The position numbers and the translations under genes are program-made. Below are positions 16,616 through 23,837 of a stretch of DNA of 64,000 bases, in pieces. The number at the start of each line of letters is the position of its first letter. Position 1 is the stretch's first letter. The notes below the pieces were generated by a model that saw only the letters and a program-made list of their open reading frames with translations, had not been told where the DNA came from and made no database searches. Source of the DNA: Streptomyces decoyicus (lineage in GTDB: Bacteria; Actinomycetota; Actinomycetes; Streptomycetales; Streptomycetaceae); the NCBI RefSeq assembly GCF_019880305.1, contig NZ_CP082301.1, positions 5,146,001-5,210,000 of the forward strand, written 5' to 3'.

Positions 16616-17629
16616 GTGAGCCGACGACGACGCAATGCAGAGAGTGGACCGGCAGCCACCAATGCCGCCGTGTTCGGGGAGGTCTTGCGGCACTTCCGGG
16701 AGGCGGCGGGCTTCACGCAGGAGGAGTTGTCGAACAAGATCCCGTGCGACCGCTCGCAGGTGGCCCGCGTGGAGGCGGGCACGCGCGTCCCGCAGGACAC
16801 GTTCGCCAAGCAGTGTGACGAACTGCTGGGGACGGGTGGAGTGCTGCTGCGGTTATGGGGACGGATCGACTGGTATCCGGAGGTGCAGCATCCGGACTGG
16901 TTCGAGCGGCGGGCGGAGATGGATGCGAAGGCGGTGGCGCTGCGTGCCTATCAAGAGCAGGTCATCCCGGGTCTGTTGCAGACGCCGGACTACGCGCATG
17001 CGCTGTTCAGCCGTCGCATCACCAATGCCGAGAAGGTGGAGGAGCGAGTCCGGGCGCGACTGAGCCGACAGCAGCGCTTCCTGGCTGCCAACGGCCCGTT
17101 GTACGTGGCCGTTCTGGACGAGAGCTGTTTGCGCAACGTTGTGGGCGGCCCGGAGGTCATGCGGGACCAGTGTGCGCACCTGTTGAGCGTCGGGCAGTAT
17201 CCCAACATCCGCGTGCAGGTTGCCCCTGCCGACCGTGCCGAGCTTCGGCGGCCCAAAGCCTCGATGGCCCTGATCGCGCTGCCAGACGGGGCATGCTGGC
17301 TCTACTCGGAGTCGCTGGACCGTGGCCATTTCAACGACGATCCGGCCGTCTATGCTCGCCACGGCCAGACCTATGATGTGCTCAGGGCGGATGCTCTGTC
17401 AGCCCCCGAATCCGCCGCTCTGATCGGCGACTTCATGGAAGGGTACGGGGATCATGGACAAGCACCAGCTGAGCACAGCGATATGGATCAAGAGCAGCTA
17501 CAGCCACGACGATGGCGGCGACTGCATCGAAGTGGCACTCACCTGGATGAAGAGCAGCTACAGCGATCGCGACGGCGGCAACTGCATCGAAGTAGCCCCC
17601 GGTATCCCCGACGCCGTCCCCGTTCGTGA
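16616..17629 (+). CDS. WhiJ/Scr1-type HTH regulator with DUF5753
   Basis: 337 residues. HTH at about 17-75 (VFGEVLRHFREAAGFTQEEL), then the DUF5753 domain with VIPGLLQTPDYAHALF and RVQVAPADRAEL. Such proteins act with a neighbouring DUF397 protein in developmental control or as toxin-antitoxin-like pairs. GTG start. The protein does not stop near the DUF397 start as usual: about 58 extra residues, Arg/Gln-rich, are read in another frame through the DUF397 gene, a 176-bp overlap that suggests a lost stop. Codon 80 (16853-16855) is TTA, implying bldA-dependent translation. Confidence 0.88.
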   Translation: MSRRRRNAESGPAATNAAVFGEVLRHFREAAGFTQEELSNKIPCDRSQVARVEAGTRVPQDTFAKQCDELLGTGGVLLRLWGRIDWYPEVQHPDWFERRAEMDAKAVALRAYQEQVIPGLLQTPDYAHALFSRRITNAEKVEERVRARLSRQQRFLAANGPLYVAVLDESCLRNVVGGPEVMRDQCAHLLSVGQYPNIRVQVAPADRAELRRPKASMALIALPDGACWLYSESLDRGHFNDDPAVYARHGQTYDVLRADALSAPESAALIGDFMEGYGDHGQAPAEHSDMDQEQLQPRRWRRLHRSGTHLDEEQLQRSRRRQLHRSSPRYPRRRPRS

Positions 17630-17729
17630 CAGCAAGGACCCGCACGGCCCCGTGCTGGTCTTCCCGACGGGTGGCTGGTCATCCTTCGTCGCGGCGCTCA
17701 AGAGCGGGGAGTTCCCCGCGGCCGTCTGA
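17454..17729 (+). CDS. DUF397 protein with internally duplicated N-terminal half
   Basis: 91 residues; usual members are about 60-70. The DUF397 signature W-x-KSSYS-x-GG-x-CIEVA occurs twice, residues 11-27 (WIKSSYSHDDGGDCIEVA) and 31-47 (WMKSSYSDRDGGNCIEVA), before the single VPVRDSKDPHGPVL and W-SSF tail. The duplication is a 60-bp tandem repeat in the DNA. ATG 17454 is preceded by a G-rich site. The partner is the overlapping HTH/DUF5753 gene. Confidence 0.88.
   Translation: MDKHQLSTAIWIKSSYSHDDGGDCIEVALTWMKSSYSDRDGGNCIEVAPGIPDAVPVRDSKDPHGPVLVFPTGGWSSFVAALKSGEFPAAV
17484..17603 (+). repeat. 60-bp tandem duplication inside the DUF397 gene
   Basis: Two adjacent 60-bp units (17484-17543 and 17544-17603), each coding one W-x-KSSYS...CIEVA block, stay in frame. 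The same repeat also makes a two-fold Arg-rich pattern in the overlapping HTH reading frame. Confidence 0.85.
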
Positions 17730-17885
17730 CCCGCGTGGCGACCTTGTGTTATCGCGCTGACACGGAACGCTCCGCTCCCCTATGCTGCGGTTTCCGTACC
17801 GCCGCGGCCGGAACCGGCAGCCCGTCTGTCCAACAGGCCCGCAGCGACGGCTCGTTGATGTGGTGTTTTTGGGGGAGCGAGACCG

Positions 17886-19715
17886 ATGACTCGGACAGAT
17901 GTGCCTGCGCAGCCCGGTGAACCCGGCGGCCCGGGGCGGTTACGGAAGACGCCCGGCGGCACCCCGCCCCCGGCGCAGCTCCCCCCGACCCCGCCGGGCG
18001 CCAGCGAGGCCACCCGGCTGCTGTGTGCCGGGACCTACATGGACGACGCCTTCCGTGACGCGGTCATCGACGAGCTGTACGTCCACGAGGAGCGGTTCGC
18101 CGCGCCGTCCCTGGGGATCGACGCCGCCCGCGTCCTCGCCCACGCGCTGCGCGCCCGGCGGCTCCAACTGGGCTGGGCGGCGGGGATCCTGCTGCTGTGG
18201 ATCGTGGCCCTGCCGCTGACCTCCGGTCTCGCGGCGCTCTACCTCTTCCCCGTCATCCTCATGGCGCTGGGCCGCGTGGTCCGCCGGGCGCCGATCCCGC
18301 AGGTGGCGGCCCGCTTCCTCTCCTTCGTGCTGCGCTGGTACGGGCGGCTGACGCTGGCCTTCTTCGTTCTGTCGCTGCTGCTGGTGGCGGTGTTCGGCGC
18401 CGGGATCGGCATCCTGGGCGTGGGATGGCCGTTCTCCTCGCTGTTTTCGGACGACGCGTCCGGCTCGTTCTACGGCAGCGGGGCGGGATACAGCTCCTAC
18501 GGCTCCGGCCTCGGCACCTCGTACGGCGCAGTGAGCGGTGTCCTGTCCGCGGTGTGGGTCGCGCTGCTGCTGCCGCTGGCCGTGGCCGTGCTGGTGGGTC
18601 TGCAACGCGGGCAGTTCGCCCGGGTGCTGGCGCGCGAACTGTCCCGGGAACGCTTCCCCGACGTCATGTCCGACCCCGCCGAACGGTCCGAGGGCTACCG
18701 CTTCCGGCGGCTGCGGGACCGGGTGCGGATCGAGCAGCACGGGCCGCTGGTGATGTACCGGGCCGCCGACCCGTTCTGCGGCGCCGGCTACCCGTACAAG
18801 ACCTGGTCGCTGTCCGTGGAGCTGAACCCCCGGGCGGACCGGGAGGCCGAGCCGCTGGACAACAGCGCCATCCTGGCCCGGATCGTGCCGCTGGTGGCGG
18901 CGCTGCGGGTGCCGTCGCCGCACGGTTCGCCCGCGGTGGCGGCCGCGGTGCGCGACCGGCTGCGCGCGATGGAGATCGACGAGTGCGTGTTCCTGCCGGC
19001 CGAGGGGCTGCCGAGCCGGGAGGCGGCGCCGTACGCACCGGCGGCGTTCGAGGAGCACCGCGTGCGGGCCGTGGAGGAGGGCGGCGAGACCCGCCGGCAC
19101 TTCCTGCGCATCCGGGTCGGCGGCTGGAACGAGGGCGTCGTCACCACGCTCTTCGTACGGGTGCACACCCAGGGCAAGATGCTGATGCTGGAGGTCGCGC
19201 CGCATGTGCTGTGGCCGCTGCGGCAGCTCTTCCAGGACGCCGACCGGATCGCCCACCAGTACCGTCACCACCACCACTTCGGCAAGGCGGTGTGGGCCCT
19301 GGCCCGCACGCCCCGCTCCGTCGGGCACGCCCTCGGCACGCTGGTGAGCGGTCTGTTGTCGGCCTGGCGGCTGGCCACCGCGGGACATGGCGCGGCGCTG
19401 CCCGAGGGACCCGGCGCCTCCGTGCGCGAGCTGGGCTCCTACGGGGAGTCCTCGCTCTTCCAGGACATGGATGTCGCCCGTTATCTGAAGACCATTCAGC
19501 AGCGGGTGGCGGCCGGGGTGACCACGGCACTGCACGAGGCCGGCTACCAGACCGACGAGTTCGAGCAGCGGATCGTGCATGTCGCCGAGGGCGGCGTCTA
19601 CGTCGAGTCCGCCCAGGGCGCCGTCGGCATCGGCGACCACAACACGATCACCCACCACTCCACCACCCGGCGCGGCGCCGAGACGAAGGGAAGTGCCAAG
19701 CGTGGCAACGGCTGA
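17886..19715 (+). CDS. Four-span membrane protein with C-terminal GDHNT motif
   Basis: 609 residues from ATG 17886 with GGGGGAG upstream. Residues 1-40 are Pro/Gly-rich. Membrane spans lie at about 96-112, 113-129, 155-180 and 214-238, with a Gly/Ser/Tyr-rich loop at 190-212. The large cytosolic part (240-570) is mixed alpha/beta without a recognised family. Near the C-terminus (575-591) sits SAQGAVGIGDHNTITHH, matched by the next protein's N-terminus at 12 of 17 positions. It heads an operon with 19702 and 20079. Codon 19 (17940-17942) is TTA. Function unknown; a membrane sensor or effector is inferred from the motif pairing. Confidence 0.75.
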   Translation: MTRTDVPAQPGEPGGPGRLRKTPGGTPPPAQLPPTPPGASEATRLLCAGTYMDDAFRDAVIDELYVHEERFAAPSLGIDAARVLAHALRARRLQLGWAAGILLLWIVALPLTSGLAALYLFPVILMALGRVVRRAPIPQVAARFLSFVLRWYGRLTLAFFVLSLLLVAVFGAGIGILGVGWPFSSLFSDDASGSFYGSGAGYSSYGSGLGTSYGAVSGVLSAVWVALLLPLAVAVLVGLQRGQFARVLARELSRERFPDVMSDPAERSEGYRFRRLRDRVRIEQHGPLVMYRAADPFCGAGYPYKTWSLSVELNPRADREAEPLDNSAILARIVPLVAALRVPSPHGSPAVAAAVRDRLRAMEIDECVFLPAEGLPSREAAPYAPAAFEEHRVRAVEEGGETRRHFLRIRVGGWNEGVVTTLFVRVHTQGKMLMLEVAPHVLWPLRQLFQDADRIAHQYRHHHHFGKAVWALARTPRSVGHALGTLVSGLLSAWRLATAGHGAALPEGPGASVRELGSYGESSLFQDMDVARYLKTIQQRVAAGVTTALHEAGYQTDEFEQRIVHVAEGGVYVESAQGAVGIGDHNTITHHSTTRRGAETKGSAKRGNG

Positions 19716-20076
19716 CGAGCGCGGCAAGGGCATCCACATCGGCAGTGTCCGGGGTGCCTTCGCCATCGGCGACCACAACACGGTGACCCATCACGAGGGC
19801 CAGGCCGCGCCCGCCGCGGACCCGGCGCAGGAGGAGCTGCTGCGCGCCGTCCGCGCACTGCGCGACGACCTGTCCCGGGCGGTGGAGAGCCCGCAGATCA
19901 CGGCCCTGAGCGGGGAACTCGCCGAGACCGAGGCGGAGATCGCGGACAGCGGTGCGGCGGGCCCCGGCCGGCTGGCCCGGCTGCGTACGGCGCTCGCGGA
20001 CGCCGGCGCCGTGGTGGGCCTGCTGGCCTCCGGTGCCGCGGTGAGCCAGGCGGTCGCGACCCTGGTGGGAGGCTGA
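19702..20076 (+). CDS. Small protein with N-terminal GDHNT motif
   Basis: 124 residues from GTG 19702, overlapping the upstream gene by 14 bp, with an AAGGGAAG site. Residues 15-31 (SVRGAFAIGDHNTVTHH) match the C-terminal motif of the preceding membrane protein. A helical, coiled-coil-like middle (about 42-85) leads to a hydrophobic C-terminal helix (about 90-124, DAGAVVGLLASGAAVSQAVA) able to enter or line a membrane. No family is recognised. The layout fits a small effector or adaptor recruited by homotypic motif contact (inference). Confidence 0.7.
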   Translation: MATADERGKGIHIGSVRGAFAIGDHNTVTHHEGQAAPAADPAQEELLRAVRALRDDLSRAVESPQITALSGELAETEAEIADSGAAGPGRLARLRTALADAGAVVGLLASGAAVSQAVATLVGG

Positions 20077-20078
20077 CG

Positions 20079-21104
20079 ATGAAGCGTGGCGGGCAGGCCC
20101 GCTGGAACGACGAGACCCAGAGCTGGGAGGACGGCGCCCCGCCGCCCGCGCCCTACACGGGCCCGATGCCGCCCCGGCCGTCCTACACGCCGTCGGCGGG
20201 GAGTACGCCGACGGGCACTGTCCCCCCGCCTGCCACCGACCCGCTCCCTGCCAACGACCCGTTACCTGCCCCCGACCCTCTCTTCGCCCCCGCACGCGAC
20301 ACCGATCCGCCGTTCGCCCGCACCCCTGTCCCCGAGCACCTCTTCGCCCCCGCACGCGACACCGGCCCGTTCTCGGCCCCCGGGCCTGCCGCCGACCCGT
20401 ACTTCGACTCCGCACCTGCCTTCGAGCCCGTACCCGGCCCCCGGCACCGCACCACGGGCCTGGTCGCCGGCGTGGCGGTGGCCGTGATCGCGGCGGCCGT
20501 CGGGGGCGGCTATCTGCTCTGGGGGCACAGCGGCGGCGACCCGGCCGCCGCCCGCCCGCCGGCCCGCACCAAGGCCTCCGCCTCGGAGAACACGGCCACC
20601 GCCGCACCCACCGGCGCCACGGCCGGCACCAGGACCCCCGCCCCCGTCTCCACCGAGCTTCCCGACGGCTACCGCCTCGTCCACGACAAGAAGGGCTTCA
20701 CGCTGGCCGTACCCGGCAGCTGGCAGCGCAGCGAGCGCAGGACCGGGGTGTTCTACACCGCGCCGGACGACCGCCGGCTGGTGCAGATCTTCCAGATCAG
20801 CGAACCGGACACCACCCCGTACGAGGCGCTGGAGACGGCGTCGCGGGGGCTGTCGGGCAACCCCGGCTACAAGGAAATAAGCCTCGAACCACTGGGGTAC
20901 CCGGGACCCGGCACCGACGCCACCCAACTGGTCTACGCCTATGACAGCGAGCGTCTCCATGAGCGGGTCAAGGTCGTCGACTGTGCCTTCACCGTCGCCG
21001 ACGGCCGCCAGTTCGCCGTACTCGTCCTGGGCCCGGAGGCCGACTGGCCGGATCAGGAGTGGACCCAGCAGAACATCCTGCGGACCTTCGTTCCCGGCAG
21101 CTGA
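20079..21104 (+). CDS. Membrane-anchored protein with extracellular PsbP-like domain
   Basis: 341 residues, starting 2 bp after the upstream stop. Residues 1-120 are Pro-rich and cytosolic, opening with RWNDETQSWE. One membrane span lies at 127-148, followed by a Thr/Ala-rich linker. The outside domain (about 190-341) begins DGYRLVHDKKGFTLAVPGSW, the start typical of the alpha/beta domains on Streptomyces Ser/Thr kinases. It ends WTQQNILRTFVPGS. It may be the input part of the operon (inference). Codon 62 (20262-20264) is TTA. Confidence 0.75.
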   Translation: MKRGGQARWNDETQSWEDGAPPPAPYTGPMPPRPSYTPSAGSTPTGTVPPPATDPLPANDPLPAPDPLFAPARDTDPPFARTPVPEHLFAPARDTGPFSAPGPAADPYFDSAPAFEPVPGPRHRTTGLVAGVAVAVIAAAVGGGYLLWGHSGGDPAAARPPARTKASASENTATAAPTGATAGTRTPAPVSTELPDGYRLVHDKKGFTLAVPGSWQRSERRTGVFYTAPDDRRLVQIFQISEPDTTPYEALETASRGLSGNPGYKEISLEPLGYPGPGTDATQLVYAYDSERLHERVKVVDCAFTVADGRQFAVLVLGPEADWPDQEWTQQNILRTFVPGS

Positions 21105-21152
21105 GCGTTGCCCGCCTCGCACGGCCCGCTGCGCAGGGCCCGCGGTGCGTCA

Positions 21153-21362
21153 CTACCCGGGCAGCTCCGTACGCTCCCACCACTCGTAGACGGGCAGGGC
21201 CCCCTCGGTGGTGTGCTTCTGCCGGCTGGTGGCCCGGAAGTGTTCGTAGCCGTTACGGAACGGGATCTTCAGCTCGCTCCCGGGCGGATCGACGGGCACG
21301 ATCCGCTCGGGGAGCTCGTCGGGGCCGCCTTCGAGCACCGCTTTCACCGCTGTGTCAGCCAT
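21153..21362 (-). CDS. DUF5988 family small protein
   Basis: 69 residues from ATG 21362. The pattern VLEGGPDELPERIV, then FRNGYEHFRAT and VYEWWERTE, matches DUF5988, a short beta-rich actinobacterial family often near natural-product or regulatory genes. Function unknown. An upstream in-frame start would add 10 residues but lacks a better ribosome site. Confidence 0.72.
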   Translation of the reverse strand: MADTAVKAVLEGGPDELPERIVPVDPPGSELKIPFRNGYEHFRATSRQKHTTEGALPVYEWWERTELPG

Positions 21363-21532
21363 GCCTGCATTGTCGTCCGGGCCGCCGCCCACGGCTCCTC
21401 CGGTTCGGCAGCGCGGGTGACGGCTGCGGGGATGTCACCTCGGATGTCACATCCGGCGGCGCCGGATCGTCGGGGGAGTGAGGGGACACCCTCAAGGAAT
21501 CTGAACGCTCCTTTGCTCCAGGAGGCATTGCC

Positions 21533-22111
21533 ATGGCACGCATCTCCCTCACGCCCCGGCGCACACTCACCCTGCGACTGGCGGCGTGGTACTCGCGGCG
21601 CACCTACGGCAAGGTGATGCAGCCCGCCCTGGCGCTGGGCCACCACCCCAAGATCCTCCGCTCCTACTTCTCCTTCGAGAACAAGGTGGCACGGTGGAAG
21701 GCGCTGGACCCGGCGCTGAAGCATCTGGCGGAGCTGGCATCGGCGGCGACGATCGGCTGCTCGTGGTGCGTGGACTTCGGCTACTGGCACGCCGACCAGC
21801 TCGGACTGCCGCTGGAGAAGATCAGCAAAGTGCCGGACTGGCGCGCGCACAAGGAGTCGTTCACGGAGCTGGAGCGGCTGGTCCTGGAGTACGCCGAAGC
21901 CATGACCGCGACCCCGCCACAGGTGACCGACGAGCTGGCCGAGAGCCTGCGCGGGCGGCTGGGCGATGCGGCGTTCGTCGAGCTGACCACCATGGTGGCG
22001 GTGGAAAACCTCCGCTCGCGCGTGAACAGCGCCATGGGCCTGCGCAGCCAGGGCTTCTCCGACAACTGCGCGATCCCGGCGGCGAACCGTCCGTCCGACG
22101 GGGCGGTGTGA
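21533..22111 (+). CDS. Carboxymuconolactone decarboxylase/AhpD-like protein
   Basis: 192 residues, ATG with AGGAGG 7 nt upstream. The AhpD-type redox motif SWCVDFGYWHAD (CSWC with His six residues after the second Cys) is present at about residue 75, in an all-helical protein. These are alkylhydroperoxidase-like or thiol-disulfide enzymes. It stands alone, with the Uma2 gene convergent 6 bp downstream. Substrate unknown. Confidence 0.85.
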   Translation: MARISLTPRRTLTLRLAAWYSRRTYGKVMQPALALGHHPKILRSYFSFENKVARWKALDPALKHLAELASAATIGCSWCVDFGYWHADQLGLPLEKISKVPDWRAHKESFTELERLVLEYAEAMTATPPQVTDELAESLRGRLGDAAFVELTTMVAVENLRSRVNSAMGLRSQGFSDNCAIPAANRPSDGAV

Positions 22112-22117
22112 GCCGGG

Positions 22118-22702
22118 TCAGTCCCGGGGGAACTCTTCGGTGGAGAGGGAGAAGTCGGGGAATTCCTCGGTCAAGTCGATCGGCTCGCCGTACTTGAGTG
22201 TGAGGTCACGCATGTAGTCGTCGCCCCGCGGGTGAGTGAAGACGCGGCAACAACCGAGGTAAGGGTCAGCGATCACATATACGGGGATCCCGGAGGTGGC
22301 GTAGACCTTCCGCTTCGGGCCGTAGTCATTCGCCGCGGTGCCCTTGGAGATGACTTCGGCCACCAACTCGACGTCCTGGTAGCGCCAACGGCCCAGCTCG
22401 TCCTTCTCGGCACCGTCGGCGAACTTGGCGATGTCCGGGGCGAAACCGTTCAACTGCCCCGGAAAATCGATCCGCACGTCCGACGTGACCGGGGCGGCCA
22501 TCCCGAACCGGTCCTCCAGCGCCCGCACGATCCTGCGGATGGTCTGCCAATGGACGTCCCGCTGCGGCGCCGCATGCACGTTCCCCTCGACGATCTCCAC
22601 CTTGTAGCCCTCGGGGATGTGCATCTGATCCAGCCGCTCGAACAGGTCGTCCAGCTCGCCGCTCTCGGCCATCTCGGTCCTGTCGGTCGGTTCGATGGTC
22701 AC
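22118..22702 (-). CDS. Uma2 family (DUF820) putative PD-(D/E)XK nuclease
   Basis: 194 residues from GTG 22702 with GGGGAGG upstream; an earlier ATG would add 28 unlikely residues. Core features: YKVEIVEGNV with a His nearby, DVRIDFPG, the catalytic APDIAKF (Pro-Asp), ELVAEVIS (Glu), and KRKVYATSGIPVYVIADP. Uma2 proteins have a restriction-endonuclease fold and are very common in Streptomyces; targets are unknown. All core acidic residues are present. Confidence 0.85.
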   Translation of the reverse strand: MTIEPTDRTEMAESGELDDLFERLDQMHIPEGYKVEIVEGNVHAAPQRDVHWQTIRRIVRALEDRFGMAAPVTSDVRIDFPGQLNGFAPDIAKFADGAEKDELGRWRYQDVELVAEVISKGTAANDYGPKRKVYATSGIPVYVIADPYLGCCRVFTHPRGDDYMRDLTLKYGEPIDLTEEFPDFSLSTEEFPRD

Positions 22703-22793
22703 CGTGCCGCCCCTCCCCGCTGCCGCGCGGGCGCGGGGAGCCGCACGGTCCAACGATACGTATGTACGAACGGTTACGTATCGCACGCAGGGG

Positions 22794-23624
22794 TCACGTG
22801 TTCCCCGCCCCCGATCCCGGCTCCGACCCCCGCAGCCGCTCCTCCAGCGCCGAGATGTCGGCCGTCTCGCCGGGGGCGGGGGTTTTGACGGAGACCGGGG
22901 CGTCGTAGTTGCTCATCAGGATGGTGCCGGTCTGGTGGTCGACCTCGGCGGTGAGTTTGAGGGGGTAGTGCTTGCCGTCGATGGCTACGTAGAGGGTCTG
23001 GACGGCGCCCTGGGCCTTCTTGATGACGGGGAGTACACGGGCGCCCTCGTGGGTGGTCGGGCGGCCCTTGACGAGGGCGACGGAGGGTGAGGGTGAGCGC
23101 GAGGGGGCGCCCGAGGGGGGCTCCCCGGGGGCCACGGCCGACTTCTGGAACGCCTTGAGGTCGCAGGCGGCGGACAGGCCCCGGAGAAAGGCGTCCTTGG
23201 TCGTGCCGTGCAGGAAGGTGTCCTTGTACTCCGCTGCCGCGTCGTCGCCCTCCTTGCCGGGCAGCTGGCTCTTCCAGAAGGCGGCGTCCGGCTTCATCCA
23301 GACCTGGTTTCCGCGCTTGACGAGCTCGATGCGGCCGAGCTCTCCCTTGCTGATGGCGCCCGTGCAGTTGCCGGCGCGGTCGAGGGTGAGGTCGAGCTTG
23401 GTGGGGTCGGCACTGGTCTGGGTGCGCAACCGCAGGGACTTCGCGGCGACCAGTTGCCGGAGGGCATCGTCGGAGATCTGCTGGGCGGATTTGTTCGCCA
23501 GATCGCCTTCGCCGCCGTCCGATGCGGCGGCCGCCGCGGCTCCTGTGCAGGCGGCCCCGGCGAACAGGGCCACCCCACAGGTCAGGGCGGTGGTGGCGGT
23601 GGCGGCACGCCGTCTGCTGGTCAT
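22794..23624 (-). CDS. Probable secreted lipoprotein, LppX/LprG-like
   Basis: 276 residues from ATG 23624 with GGAGGT at 6 nt. The N-terminus MTSRRRAATATTALTCGVAL is a signal sequence. GAAC around residue 25 is a weak lipobox, so lipidation is uncertain. The rest is a beta-rich domain with LRLRTQTS, a single NCTG cysteine and a C-terminal YVAIDGKHYPLKLTAEVD, typical of LprAFG-type lipid carriers. It is divergent from the betaine operon; a link is unknown. Confidence 0.7.
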   Translation of the reverse strand: MTSRRRAATATTALTCGVALFAGAACTGAAAAAASDGGEGDLANKSAQQISDDALRQLVAAKSLRLRTQTSADPTKLDLTLDRAGNCTGAISKGELGRIELVKRGNQVWMKPDAAFWKSQLPGKEGDDAAAEYKDTFLHGTTKDAFLRGLSAACDLKAFQKSAVAPGEPPSGAPSRSPSPSVALVKGRPTTHEGARVLPVIKKAQGAVQTLYVAIDGKHYPLKLTAEVDHQTGTILMSNYDAPVSVKTPAPGETADISALEERLRGSEPGSGAGNT

Positions 23625-23709
23625 CTCGGCACCTCCGGTCCCGAGGGGACTGTCCGCCAAGGACATACGGCTATTCAGGGTACGTTCCGGGACATTCGGT
23701 CGCACATTG

Positions 23710-23803
23710 AGTGAGTCGGCTCACTTTCCATGAATGTTTGGGCATAGGTCCGCCGCTTCAGGGGAGGGGTCCTCGTTGCTGGTGACGCCAGTGGTTGCAC
23801 CAG
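23710..23803. promoter_or_regulatory. Two dyads in the divergent promoter of the betaine operon
   Basis: AGTGAG-TCGG-CTCACT (23710-23725) and CTGGTG-13-CACCAG (23779-23784 with 23798-23803) lie between the divergent genes. The second is about 35 bp before the first operon gene and could bind an osmotic or choline-responsive repressor. Confidence 0.4.
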
Positions 23804-23837
23804 TGGGAACAGATCGGTAACCGGAAGGCAGAACGAC

